From contig NZ_JASTLB010000001.1 of NCBI RefSeq assembly GCF_030499535.1, positions 186,001 to 250,000 of the forward strand: a DNA stretch of 64,000 nucleotides, read 5' to 3'. The translations under genes were made by a program, and so were the position numbers. The notes under the pieces are model-generated. The model was not told the origin of the DNA. It made no database searches and was given only the letters and a program-made list of their open reading frames with translations. The stretch is from Streptomyces sp. TG1A-8. GTDB taxonomy: Bacteria; Actinomycetota; Actinomycetes; Streptomycetales; Streptomycetaceae. Within the stretch, counting starts at the first letter, position 1, and each line of letters starts with the position of its first letter. Positions 54,937 through 64,000 of the stretch are shown piece by piece.

Positions 54937-54964
54937 ATCAACATGTTTATATACCGGTGTTGAT
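54937..54964. promoter_or_regulatory. MarR operator inverted repeat
   Basis: ATCAACA / TGTTGAT, perfect 7-bp arms with a 14-nt A+T-rich spacer, in the 54-bp gap between the hydrolase and the MarR gene; a site for the latter is inferred. Confidence 0.7.
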
Positions 54965-54975
54965 ACCGTAGCACC

Positions 54976-55389
54976 ATGACGACCGACCTAGAAGCCCTCG
55001 GGCAGGCGATCAAGCGTGCGCAGCACCGGAACCACCGCGCGATGGATGCCGCGCTGCGCGAAATCGGGGTCAGCCTCGTCCAGTGGGACGCCCTGCGCGC
55101 CATCGAGCGAATGCCTGGGGCCTCCGGGCACGAACTCGCCGTCGCGACGTTCCAGAGCGATCAGGCGTTCGGCACCCTCGCGAGCCGCCTTGTGGATCGT
55201 GGACTCATCGCTCGGTCCGCAGGCCGCGGGCGACGCCTCGAGCACGTCCTCACCGAGGCGGGGCATGCAGTGCTCGCGCAGGGTCGACGGCTGTCGACCG
55301 GCGTGCTGCAGGACCTCTTCGCACCTCTCGACGAGGCACAGCGTACGGAATTGCTTCGATCACTGCGGGAACTCACCGAGGACACGTGA
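54976..55389 (+). CDS. MarR-family regulator
   Basis: 137 residues (MTTDLEALGQAIKRAQHRNHRAMDAALREIGVSL). Winged helix with SGHELAVATFQSDQAFGTLASRLVDRGLIARS and wing RGRRLEHVLTEAG. Slightly short for the family but complete. Divergent from the hydrolase gene. Confidence 0.88.
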   Translation: MTTDLEALGQAIKRAQHRNHRAMDAALREIGVSLVQWDALRAIERMPGASGHELAVATFQSDQAFGTLASRLVDRGLIARSAGRGRRLEHVLTEAGHAVLAQGRRLSTGVLQDLFAPLDEAQRTELLRSLRELTEDT

Positions 55390-55647
55390 TCGGGCATCAC
55401 GCGACCCAATCACCCCGGGACGCCACCTCAAGGAGCAGGGGAGGACGCGACGGCAGTTGACGGACGGCATACGGCGGCGGACCCGGACCGGGCCCCCTGG
55501 GGCGTGACATGCCGGGAAGGTGCGGCTACGGGACCGGGGTTGACGACCTGTTCCGGTGCTGGCGGCGCGACGGCACCTGGGCGAGAACCCTGACCCAGGT
55601 GCAGGTCGGGAGCGAACGGCTACGGTCGGCACTTTCGCAACAATATC

Positions 55648-55666
55648 TATACGACTGGTCTATTCA
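55648..55666 (+). promoter_or_regulatory. Putative autoregulatory operator of the NemR-like gene
   Basis: TATACGACTGGTCTATTCA, the variant of the shared 19-mer, 18 bp before the regulator's start codon, followed by an A+T-rich CATAGAATAGAG stretch likely to be the -10. Confidence 0.75.
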
Positions 55667-55684
55667 TAGAATAGAGTATGGAAC

Positions 55685-56281
55685 ATGCCAGTCATCACAG
55701 CACGCAGTGCCGACACCCGTCGGAACATCCTCAACGCCGCTCAGCGAATCATCGCGCATAAGGGCTACTCCGCGGTCGGTCTCAACGAGGTGCTCGCGGA
55801 GGCCAGCGTACCGAAGGGGTCCTTCTACCACTATTTCTCCTCCAAGGACGCCTTCGGTGAGGCCCTGCTGAAGAGCTACTTCGACGAGTACCTCGCCGAC
55901 ATGGACCAGGTACTCACACAGCCCGGCCGGTCCGCCGCCGAGCGACTGATGTCCTACTGGCAGGTGTGGCGGGAAACGCAGAGCTTCGACGAGTGCCAGG
56001 GCAAGTGTCTCGCCGTGAAGCTCGGAGCCGAGGTCTCCGACCTCTCCGAACCGATGCGACTGGCCCTCAGGGAGGGCACAAGCGCGATCGTCGACCGCCT
56101 TGAGCGGGCCATCACCAGTGGCCTCACGGACGGATCGGTCGTGATTGACGGCGCTCCGCGCGAGACGGCACAGATCCTCTACGACATGTGGCTCGGTGCC
56201 AGTGTCATGGCCAAGATCCATCGGAGTCTCGAGCCCCTCGACGCCACTATGGCGATCACTCGCCGGCTCCTGCACGTGTAG
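55685..56281 (+). CDS. NemR-like TetR-family regulator
   Basis: 198 residues. HTH: TRRNILNAAQRIIAHKGYSA, VGLNEVLAEASVPKGSFYHYFSSKDAFGEALL. The ligand domain is strikingly like E. coli NemR: GKCLAVKLGAEVSDLSEPMR near residue 107 and AQILYDMWLGASVMAKIHRS, ending like the enterobacterial protein. Cys108 aligns with the reactive Cys106 by which NemR senses electrophiles and hypochlorite; a second Cys is at 104. Probably a redox/electrophile switch for the hydrolase/MFS cluster that follows. A terminator hairpin follows. Confidence 0.9.
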   Translation: MPVITARSADTRRNILNAAQRIIAHKGYSAVGLNEVLAEASVPKGSFYHYFSSKDAFGEALLKSYFDEYLADMDQVLTQPGRSAAERLMSYWQVWRETQSFDECQGKCLAVKLGAEVSDLSEPMRLALREGTSAIVDRLERAITSGLTDGSVVIDGAPRETAQILYDMWLGASVMAKIHRSLEPLDATMAITRRLLHV

Positions 56282-56299
56282 GAGCAGACACACACGTCG

Positions 56300-56328
56300 C
56301 CCGTGTCCGGCGAACCGCCGGACACGGG
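56300..56328 (+). terminator. Terminator after the NemR-like gene
   Basis: 13-bp perfect stem CCCGTGTCCGGCG / CGCCGGACACGGG with a 3-nt loop, 19 bp after the stop. The next 350 bp up to the duplication show no gene I can defend. Confidence 0.85.
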
Positions 56329-56680
56329 TGTTCTACGCCAGTCCGTAAGTGACGCCGGGCGGACCTGGGTTCCGTCGTACAGGTCCCTCTCGATTCGGCG
56401 CATTTCGCCGACCTGCGCGTCGACCGTCTCAGCCCGTGACGCCGTCAGCCGGCTCACCTGGGTCCGCAGCCTGGCCCGCGGTGGGGGCCGGGAACGACCG
56501 GATCACCGCCGCATTCGTTCGCCGGCGGCACCGCGCTGACGTGCCAGAGCGCCAGGAGCACGAAGCCGAGCGGCGGTGCCGCGCTGGCCACGGTGCTGGT
56601 GCGCTGATTCGCCGACAGGCACCGGGACTGGGACTGGGGCCAGTGCCTCTATGCCCGCCACCTTCCTGTCGCCGGTCGGC

Positions 56681-56796
56681 CGATCGACCGTACGGTTGCC
56701 CATGCTGTGGCGGCGGCTTTGGGGCGCTTCACCGTGTGGGACATCTCGCAAGGTGTTCCGGGGGCGGCGCTGCTTCTGGAGGGTATGCGATTGTGA
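56681..56796 (+). pseudogene. Rrf2-like regulator, C-terminal fragment
   Basis: The last about 37 codons of the Rrf2-like gene at 3180 (DRTVAHAVAAALGRFTVWD...LLLEGMRL) brought along by the duplication. No start or HTH. Confidence 0.9.
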
Positions 56797-56864
56797 TCCT
56801 TTCCGCCGGCCGTGGAGGGCTGTGCCGTAAGGCGGTGGTTGGCTCGGGTCCGTTGCGCGTAGCG

Positions 56865-56902
56865 CTTCCGGCCCGCCGGGCTGGAGCCTGGCGGGCCGGA
56901 AG
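56865..56902. terminator. Hairpin, copy of 3701-3738
   Basis: CTTCCGGCCCGCC / GGCGGGCCGGAAG stem downstream of the DJ-1-like stop. Confidence 0.8.
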
Positions 56903-56917
56903 TACGGGAGAGACCTT

Positions 56918-57640
56918 TCACGCGGAGACGGACGGGCTCTCCTTATCGACGGATCCGGCCCGAGCCGTGGTGAGTGCGATGAGCGCGTCGGCGGCGGGGC
57001 CGGAGGAGGCGGGGTTCTGGCCGGTGATGAGCAGGCCGTCCTGGACGACGTAGGGCTGCCAGTCGCCGATCTTGGAGTAAAGGCCACCGAGCTTCTTGAG
57101 TTCGTCCTCGACGAGGAAGGGGACGACGTCGGTGAGGGCGACGCCTTCCTCCTCGGTGTTAGTGAAGCCGGTGACCTTGCGGTCCCGGACCAGCGGGGTG
57201 CCGTCCTCGTTGACGGTGTGGCGCAGGACACCGGGGGCGTGGCAGACCAGGGCCAGGGGCTTGCCGGAACGCAGGGTCGTCTCGATCAGACGGGCGGAGT
57301 CGGCGTCCTCGGCCAGGTCCCACAGGGGGCCGTGGCCTCCGGGGTAGAAGACGGTGTCGTAGTCGTCGGCGGCGACCGAGTCCAGGCGCACGGTGGTGGC
57401 CAGGGCGCGGGTGGCTTCGGGATCGGCTTCGAAGCGGCGGGTCTGGTCGGTCTGGTTGGCGGGTTCGTTGCTCTTGGGGTCCAGCGGCGGTTGGCCGCCC
57501 TTCGGGGAGGCGAGGGTGATGTCCCAGCCGGCCTCCTGGAACCGGTAGTAGGGGGCGGCGAGTTCCTCCAGCCAGAACCCGGTCGTGCGGCCGGTGTCGC
57601 CGAGCTTGTCGTGCGAGGTGAGAACGATCAGAACCTTCAT
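56918..57640 (-). CDS. DJ-1/PfpI protein, copy 2
   Basis: 240 residues, with the same translation as the gene at 3754 over its whole length (Cys133-His134 nucleophile elbow). The few base changes are silent, indicating purifying selection or recent conversion. It has the same likely role in carbonyl detoxification or repair. Confidence 0.9.
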   Translation of the reverse strand: MKVLIVLTSHDKLGDTGRTTGFWLEELAAPYYRFQEAGWDITLASPKGGQPPLDPKSNEPANQTDQTRRFEADPEATRALATTVRLDSVAADDYDTVFYPGGHGPLWDLAEDADSARLIETTLRSGKPLALVCHAPGVLRHTVNEDGTPLVRDRKVTGFTNTEEEGVALTDVVPFLVEDELKKLGGLYSKIGDWQPYVVQDGLLITGQNPASSGPAADALIALTTARAGSVDKESPSVSA

Positions 57641-57763
57641 GATGACTTCCTGTAGATCAGTAGGCCGATCACCCCTGGCGAGGCGAGCGGTGCAGGGGAC
57701 GTAATGAAGCGGGGCGCGAGGGTGCGGGCACGGCCGGCCTGCCGGAGCGGCCGGCCAGGCAGC

Positions 57764-58723
<960 letters not shown>

Positions 58724-58814
58724 ACCGTCAATCATGCCCGCGCCGACAAACCCGCCGATCACCCCACCGACGGCCGAAGACCGCAGGTCATGATCGACAC
58801 AGACACCCCAGGGG

Positions 58815-59675
58815 CTACTCGGAGGTGGCTCGGACGGCCTGCTCGATGAGACGGGTGACCGCGCCGGGGTGAGAGACGGCGACCGCGTGCGAGGAGTCGA
58901 CCTCGACGGTGTGCGCGTGGGCACGTTCGGCCATGAACCGCTGCTCGGCCGGCGCGATCGCATGATCCTCGGTGGTGACCAGATCCCAGGAAGGGATGGT
59001 CTTCCAGGCCGTCTTGGTGGTCTTCTCATCGAAGACGGAGGCGGCCAGCGGACGCTGGGTGACGGCCATGAGATCGGTGACCGACCTGGGCACGTCGGCG
59101 GCGAACGCGTCGTGGAACTTGCCCTTTTGGACGTAGAGATCGGTGCCGGTGCCTCCGCCGGGCAGCGGATAGGGCACGGCATCGAGGACCGAGGGGAGCG
59201 TCGCCCCCGGGAACCTGTCGCCGAGTTCGGCGAGGGTCTCACCCTTGTCGGGAACGAACGCGGCAACATAGACCAAAGCCTTGACCTGCGAATTGCCCGC
59301 AGCGGCATCACTGATCACCGAACCACCGTAGGAGTGGCCGACCAGCACGATCGGACCCTTCACGCTTCGGAGGTAGCTCTCCAGGTAGCCCGAGTCACTC
59401 GCCACGCCGCGCAGCGGATTGGCGGGAGCCTCCACCGGATACCCCGCGCGCCGCAGACGCGTGATCACTCCGTTCCAGCTGGAGGAGTCCGCGAAGGCCC
59501 CGTGCACCAGCACCACCGTGGGCTTCGCCCCCCGCCCGGCGGGCTCGGCGGTAACCGCGGAAGCCGGCATCACGGACGCCAGACCAAGGGCAGCCACACC
59601 CGCAACGGCCGCGAGCGCGGAAACACGCCGGCGAGACGGACGCAGCACACTCTTCATCTTCGCCTTCATATCCAT
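58815..59675 (-). CDS. Secreted alpha/beta hydrolase, copy 2
   Basis: 286 residues with the same translation as the gene at 5600, including the signal peptide and GHSYGG elbow. Confidence 0.9.
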   Translation of the reverse strand: MDMKAKMKSVLRPSRRRVSALAAVAGVAALGLASVMPASAVTAEPAGRGAKPTVVLVHGAFADSSSWNGVITRLRRAGYPVEAPANPLRGVASDSGYLESYLRSVKGPIVLVGHSYGGSVISDAAAGNSQVKALVYVAAFVPDKGETLAELGDRFPGATLPSVLDAVPYPLPGGGTGTDLYVQKGKFHDAFAADVPRSVTDLMAVTQRPLAASVFDEKTTKTAWKTIPSWDLVTTEDHAIAPAEQRFMAERAHAHTVEVDSSHAVAVSHPGAVTRLIEQAVRATSE

Positions 59676-59889
59676 CTACATCTCCTTGAGAGGTGTCGTT
59701 CATCGCTCTTCGAGTGGTAAGTGCCGCCACCCCACGGACACGGACCGGGGCAGTAGCCGACACGCCGGACACACCGGCACGCGCAGCGCCGAGCACGACG
59801 TCAGACGCGCCCAGCCGGTTCGAAGGGCTCCCCAAGCCGCCGCTCCCACCTGCGTGAATACGACGATCTCACCTTTCCGTCACCGGCGT

Positions 59890-59913
59890 GGCTACATTAA
59901 CATAACTGTAGCC
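59890..59913. promoter_or_regulatory. Palindromic operator, copy 2
   Basis: GGCTACA / TGTAGCC around TTAACATAAC, exact copy of 6675-6698. Confidence 0.6.
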
Positions 59914-59937
59914 GAGACGATTACGAAAGTGGGTGAC

Positions 59938-60216
59938 ATGAAGATGACCAGCAACACCGACCCCCCAAGTCCGCACACCACACGGCCAGGACGCCGAGGC
60001 GAGAGCGCGGAAATCAGCACCCGACGAAGAGGTCCCTCAGCGCGGTCCCCACACGTCGACCGACCTCCGGCTGTTCGCACAGCCGGGCGTCGGACGCGGC
60101 GCGGCGCGGCGCGGCAGCCGAGTCGCACGCCGGTGACGGAGCGGTCCACTCCCCGGCCCTGGGGGCGGACCGGCTCAGAAAAAACCGCGAGCTATATACG
60201 ACCGGTCTACTCATAG
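59938..60216 (+). CDS. Small open frame after palindrome, copy 2
   Basis: 92 codons starting MKMTSNTDPPSPHTTRPG. Beyond codon 24 it is Arg/Pro-rich with no family, and its end runs through the operator of the MFS gene at 60,195. The later part is therefore probably not genuine coding sequence. Shown for completeness; see the 29-codon version at 6723. Confidence 0.25.
   Translation: MKMTSNTDPPSPHTTRPGRRGESAEISTRRRGPSARSPHVDRPPAVRTAGRRTRRGAARQPSRTPVTERSTPRPWGRTGSEKTASYIRPVYS
60195..60213 (+). promoter_or_regulatory. Putative NemR-like operator, MFS copy 2
   Basis: TATACGACCGGTCTACTCA, 18 bp before the MFS ATG and followed by TAGTTTAG, which could be a -10. The absence of a Shine-Dalgarno suggests a leaderless transcript. 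Confidence 0.7.
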
Positions 60217-60231
60217 TTTAGTGTCGTGGCC

Positions 60232-61557
60232 ATGGATACTTCAGAGATCACGGCTCCCCCTCGTCAGCACGCCGCTATCCGCCCGCGAAGCACCGGTGAC
60301 GGCGGGCGGAACCGAGGCGCGGGGCCTTCCGGCATCGTCACGCCGGCCACGGCAAGGACGTCGGCAGCAGTCACGCGGGCCGCGTGGACACGGCCCGCGG
60401 CCGCTGTCTTCACCGTGGGGTGGGGCGCGAACATGTTCGCCTCCGTCCTCCAGGTCTACCGAGGAAACCTGAGCGGACCCCAGGTCAACGCCCTCTTCGG
60501 GGCCTACGCGCTGGGGCTCATTCCGGCGCTGCTGGTCATGGTCCGGGTTTCGGACCGGCTCGGCCGGCGGCGCATTCTGCTGGCCGCCCTGCTGTTGTCC
60601 GCACTCGGCTCCGCGGTGATCCTCTTCTCCGGCGGGGCGTTCGGGACGATCCTGGCCGGGCGGGTCCTGGTCGGAGTCAGCGCCGGTTCCGCGTTCGGGC
60701 CGGGAACGGCATGGATCAAGGAGCTCTCCGACACCGCGAGGGCCGCGGGGGCGGGAGCGCGCCGTTCGGCGGTCGCGCTGACCGCCGGGTTCGCGCTCGG
60801 ACCGTTGCTCTCCGGCGTCATCGTCCAGTGGCTACCCTCTCCGCAGACCACGGCCTACCTGGTGCACATCGTTCTGGTGGTACTGACGCTGCCGGTGGTG
60901 TGGCGTGCTCCTGAGTCGGCTCCGCCCGCCGCCGGACGTGACAGTCACTCGTCGAACCACGGTGACGGGCCCCTGAAGGTGCTGACCAGCCGTCTTTTTC
61001 TGACGGCGGTGCTCCCGACCGCGCCCTGGGTCTTCGGGGCCGCGACGGTGTCGCTCGCCGCGCTGCCCGTCCTGGTGCCTCTGGGCGGGTACGGCGCCGT
61101 CGGCGGAGGCGTGGTCGCCGCCGTCACCCTGGGCAGCGGCATCGCGGTGCAGCCCTGGGCGCGGCGTCTGACCCGGCGGTCCCCGGCGGCACCGTTCCGG
61201 ACCGGCATGGCATCAGTGATCGCCGGACTGCTCGCCGCGGCGCTCACCGTCGCCACCGGTTCGCTGGTCCTGCTGCTGGCGACGGCCGTCGTCCTCGGCT
61301 CGGCCTACGGTCTTCTGCTGGTGAGCGGTCTGCAGCTCGCGGAGTCGCTCGCCGGCCCGCGGAACATCTCGACCGTCATCGCCGTGTTCTACAGCCTCAC
61401 CTATGTCGGATTCGCCGTCCCCGTCCTCGTGCAGGTGCTGGGCAAGCTCTGGGATCCGGCAGCTGTCCTGGTCACCGGCTCGGCGCTCGCGGTGGCCGCC
61501 CTGGCCGTGACCCTGATCGCCTGGCCGGTACGACGGGCGTCCCGTACCGCGTCCTGA
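60232..61557 (+). CDS. MFS transporter (intact copy)
   Basis: 441 residues from ATG 60232 (MDTSEITAPPRQHAAI); a GTG at 60226 adds two. About 12 membrane segments follow a 55-residue cytosolic N-terminus. Loop 2-3 reads RVSDRLGRRR. GRVLVGVSAGSAFGPGTAWIKEL resembles motif C of drug/H+ antiporters. This is the functional version of the frameshifted 6880 gene. It likely exports a toxic compound or product that also induces the NemR-like regulator. Confidence 0.9.
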   Translation: MDTSEITAPPRQHAAIRPRSTGDGGRNRGAGPSGIVTPATARTSAAVTRAAWTRPAAAVFTVGWGANMFASVLQVYRGNLSGPQVNALFGAYALGLIPALLVMVRVSDRLGRRRILLAALLLSALGSAVILFSGGAFGTILAGRVLVGVSAGSAFGPGTAWIKELSDTARAAGAGARRSAVALTAGFALGPLLSGVIVQWLPSPQTTAYLVHIVLVVLTLPVVWRAPESAPPAAGRDSHSSNHGDGPLKVLTSRLFLTAVLPTAPWVFGAATVSLAALPVLVPLGGYGAVGGGVVAAVTLGSGIAVQPWARRLTRRSPAAPFRTGMASVIAGLLAAALTVATGSLVLLLATAVVLGSAYGLLLVSGLQLAESLAGPRNISTVIAVFYSLTYVGFAVPVLVQVLGKLWDPAAVLVTGSALAVAALAVTLIAWPVRRASRTAS

Positions 61558-61858
61558 CTCCGCCTCGGGCACGGCCGGGCGGGTGCGATGAAATCCGCGG
61601 ACGGGCTCGGCGCCGTACCTGTAGCGGTGTGTTCGGGCCCGGAGGGAACACGGGTCCTCCGGGCGAATCCGTGCGGTCGTACCGGACCCGGCGGACGGCG
61701 TCGCCGGCTTTCCGCCTCCCGGTTCGTCCCTCGGTTCGCAGGCCGGACCGGTGGTCCCGGCCAGGTCGGGCAGCCGGGCTCCGGCGGCGGCGAGGCGGAG
61801 CCGTCCGAGGCGCGTCCGGCGCAGGCGGGCGCAGGTGACACAATTGGCGTGACAGGAC

Positions 61859-61898
61859 ACTGAGTTGCCGGACCCGCGACTGAGTTGCCGGACCCGCG
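61859..61898. repeat. 20-bp tandem duplication downstream of the MFS gene
   Basis: ACTGAGTTGCCGGACCCGCG occurs twice in direct succession. The whole gap 61,558-62,122 holds no convincing gene. Confidence 0.85.
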
Positions 61899-62122
61899 GT
61901 CGAGCGTGCGCCGTACCTCTGCCACCATGGCCCCGCGGTGCCACGACGATCACGGTGGTCCGCCCCCTCATGAATCGAACCCGCGTGGCGCCGCACCGAA
62001 ATCCATGAATCGAAACGTGACAGGTACGTCTGCTCCGGGCCTGCGTATGTATTCTGACCACTCGACGCGGAACAGAGGCGCCGTCCGACCGAAGAGGCCC
62101 GGAAGGAAAAGGAACTTGAAGC

Positions 62123-62929
62123 ATGAGTAATAATTTTCATCCTGTGCACCACAGGGACCGAAGTGTTTCCATAATTGATGCCGACACAGCGGACAGTGAA
62201 TCCAGGTTTTTTTCCTCCGTTCCAGGCTACAGCCTGACGGTTGCCGACCGGGACGAAGTGCGCGAAGCTCAGCAGTTGCGTCACGATGTGTTCGCAGCTG
62301 AATTCGGCGCCCATATGTCCAGCCTGACCAATGGATTCGACGCCGACGAGTTCGACGAACACGCCGCCCATCTGATCGTGCGCGAGAACAGCAGCCGGAA
62401 GATCGTCGGAACGTACCGCATGATGACACCGCGCTGCGCAGCGCTCGTGGGAGAGCGGTTCGGGGACCGGACCTTCGACCTCGGCCCCCTGCGGCCCATC
62501 TCCGCCGATCTGGTGGAGACGGGGCGCTCGTGCGTACACCCCGACCACCGGAGCGGCGCGGTCATAAATTTGATCTGGAGTGGTATCGGTCAGTACATGC
62601 GCAGGACCGGGTATCGCTGGCTGGGTGGCTGCGCCTGGGTTCATCTACGGGGCGGCGAAAGTGAATCCACTGTCACATGGAAAACGCTGCGCGAGAAGTA
62701 CATGGCGCCGCCCGAATTTCGGGTCGCCGCGCATGAGCGCCTCTTGAGTGATGACACTGTCGATGTGGACAGTCTCGCCATTCCACCACTGTTGCGCGGG
62801 TATTTGCGGTTGGGTAGTTGGATCTGTGGCGAGCCGGCGTACGATCCGGATGTCAGAGTGGCCTCGTTCTATGTGCTCCTTTCCCTGGATCATATGAACC
62901 CGCGCTACCGTCGTCATTTCTTCGAGTGA
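62123..62929 (+). CDS. OlsB-like GNAT N-acyltransferase
   Basis: 268 residues of the Acetyltransf_5 / OlsB family: VREAQQLRHDVFAAEFGAHM, EFDEHAAHLIVREN, IVGTYRMM, FDLGPLRPI, VETGRSCVHPDHRSGAVINL, and the C-terminal FYVLLSLDHMNPRYRRHFFE. OlsB makes lyso-ornithine lipid from 3-hydroxyacyl-ACP and ornithine. The O-acyltransferase partner (OlsA) is not in the window. A strong AAGGAAAAGGA lies upstream. The first 60 codons are poorer in GC than the neighbours, hinting at a distinct origin. Confidence 0.8.
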   Translation: MSNNFHPVHHRDRSVSIIDADTADSESRFFSSVPGYSLTVADRDEVREAQQLRHDVFAAEFGAHMSSLTNGFDADEFDEHAAHLIVRENSSRKIVGTYRMMTPRCAALVGERFGDRTFDLGPLRPISADLVETGRSCVHPDHRSGAVINLIWSGIGQYMRRTGYRWLGGCAWVHLRGGESESTVTWKTLREKYMAPPEFRVAAHERLLSDDTVDVDSLAIPPLLRGYLRLGSWICGEPAYDPDVRVASFYVLLSLDHMNPRYRRHFFE

Positions 62930-63066
62930 TCTCGAGTCCCTCACCTGGAGGGCAAACCGCTCCGGCCCGGCCCGGCCGGGACAGCGAAACGGTCGAGCCC
63001 GTGCGACGGAGGGGCTCTGGCCACCGGCTACCTGCCGGTGCTCGGCATCGCCGTGCCGCTCAGTAC

Positions 63067-63290
63067 CTAGGTGTATTGCCCTGTGAGGTGGGGGACGCGG
63101 CTGGCGGGTGGTCGGCCTTTCAGTGCGGTGTGTCCGCGGTGGTGAGTGTAGGTGTGCAGCCGGTCGGGGAATGCCGCACGTCGTTCGGCTTCTGAGCGGT
63201 GGGGGCGTGCGTGGGCCCATTCGTGGAGCAGGGTGCGGTTGAAGCGTTCGACCTTACGGACGGGGCCCACGGATTCGAGGCCGGCTTCGC
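63067..63290 (-). pseudogene. IS481-family transposase C-terminal remnant
   Basis: Minus-strand GPVRKVERFNRTLLHEWAHA, RSEAERRAAFPDRLHTYTHH and GHTALKGRPPASRVPHLTGQ match the C-terminus of actinobacterial IS481 transposases. The catalytic N-terminal part is missing; 63,290-63,690 shows no defensible gene. Confidence 0.8.
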
Positions 63291-63690
63291 AGCCATGACC
63301 GCGCCGGTGACACCGGGCGCGCCGGCTCGACGGTGACCCACGCTTTCGGGCTGCTGGTGGTACGTGGCATGCCTCGGGCGGGTCGGTACCCCGCCGCCGC
63401 ACCACTCGGACGACCCCGTGGTCGTCAACGTCGGCAGCAGCACGGACTCCCCCACCCATTCCCGCCCACGGTCCGGGCCGGGCGTAGTCGCGCCGCGGTG
63501 CGCCGCCCGGAGGCGGCACCGACGATGCCGGCCACCCGGTACGTCGGGGCACCGCGGGGCATCGGTGTCCATGCCGCCGGCTCCGGCTGCGGCTGCGGCG
63601 ACCGGCCTGAAGGATCACGACACCCCTCGGACCGCCACCGAGCGCCATGGGGGGCGGCCCGTCAGGTCCCGGGTAGGCCGCGCCGCCCCG

Positions 63691-63999
63691 TCAACCGCTG
63701 TGGCACACCCAGGCGCCGGGATCCTCCTTCACCATGGCGAGCGTGGCCAGCGCGGTCACCTCTATCTCCGCGTACGGCCGGATCGGCAGGCTCTCCAGCG
63801 CCCCCTCCAGGGCGTCCGCGTCCGCGGCCGACCAGATGCCGACATTGGCACGCGTACCGGGCACGCGCCAGATGTGCCGCAGCACCCCCTCCGCGTGCAG
63901 CTCACGGCCCCGGGTCTGTTCCCGCTTGATCAGGTCGGCCCTCTCCTCGGCCGAAAGGTCATAGGCGCGGCGCACATCGATACGTACCAAAAAATCCAT
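63691..63999 (-). CDS. catC: Muconolactone delta-isomerase family protein
   Basis: 102 residues (MDFLVRIDVRRAYDLSAEER...VPGTRANVGIWSAADADALE...LPIRPYAEIEVTALA), a close fit to CatC in length and motifs. CatC converts muconolactone to 3-oxoadipate enol-lactone in the catechol branch of the beta-ketoadipate pathway. Its partners catA/catB would lie to the right of the window, since it reads leftwards and starts 2 bp from the edge. Confidence 0.85.
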   Translation of the reverse strand: MDFLVRIDVRRAYDLSAEERADLIKREQTRGRELHAEGVLRHIWRVPGTRANVGIWSAADADALEGALESLPIRPYAEIEVTALATLAMVKEDPGAWVCHSG

Positions 64000-64000
64000 C

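Noticed and set aside
56179..56457. Small minus-strand frame with a coiled-coil-like stretch (SRLTASRAETVDAQVGEMRR)
   Set aside because: It overlaps the NemR-like gene and its terminator; the helix pattern is suggestive but there is no start signal or known family.

Overview
The window is high-GC actinobacterial DNA, most likely from a Streptomyces or close relative. The codon usage, the Zur-regulated zinc genes, a CobW-type metallochaperone, a SCO5389-family protein, a Ku fragment and the dominant insertion-sequence families all fit. It looks like accessory chromosome (an arm or an island) or a large replicon. Intact metabolic genes are interleaved with insertion sequences, decayed transposases, and scraps of conjugation and integration genes. 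I see no tRNA, rRNA or CRISPR.

Layout. 0-9.6 kb: an SDR/MmyB-like regulator pair, an IS6 relic, an intact IS5 element, then an electrophile/redox-stress type cluster (Rrf2 regulator, DJ-1/PfpI protein, two alpha/beta hydrolases, frameshifted MFS pump), followed by relics. 9.9-12.6 kb: a secreted GH78 alpha-L-rhamnosidase ending in a 54-bp perfect palindrome. 12.7-20.2 kb: a TIGR03086 protein, a second IS5 copy, an NTF2-like/MDR reductase operon facing a LysR regulator, a Ku relic, IS3 copy 1, a GNAT and another IS6 relic. 20.3-28.9 kb: a zinc-starvation island with cysteine-poor ribosomal proteins S14, L28, L33, L31 and S18, a broken CobW chaperone, a Znu-type ABC importer, a Zur-like regulator, and a CooC-like ATPase with a SCO5389-family protein. 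Zur-box-like sequences lie at three promoters. 29.1-30.4 kb: IS3 copy 2.

31.1-37.5 kb is the most interesting region: a compact minus-strand RiPP gene cluster. A 44-residue precursor is followed by a strong hairpin, a radical SAM/SPASM enzyme, a YcaO enzyme, a TfuA-like partner, an MFS exporter, a JmjC/cupin oxygenase and a protein of unknown function. YcaO plus TfuA predicts backbone thioamidation. The radical SAM enzyme predicts a second modification, plausibly at the single core cysteine. I cannot match the combination to a named compound class.

38-52 kb is a mobile-DNA graveyard: serine recombinase, IS4, MobF relaxase, IS701 (three), IS5, IS630, ISAzo13, DDE transposases and tyrosine integrase. 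It surrounds a MarR/lipase pair, an M20 peptidase, and an MDR reductase next to an AraC regulator. 52-56 kb holds a YpfJ-type zinc peptidase, an unknown protein, a hydrolase/MarR divergon and a NemR-like TetR regulator.

56.7-61.6 kb repeats the 3.5-8.2 kb cluster: 3.3 kb is nearly identical, and the adjoining MFS pump is diverged but intact. A 19-bp operator-like motif precedes the NemR-like gene, both cytosolic hydrolase copies and both MFS copies, which suggests one regulon. The window ends with an OlsB-like N-acyltransferase, an IS481 relic and a muconolactone isomerase.
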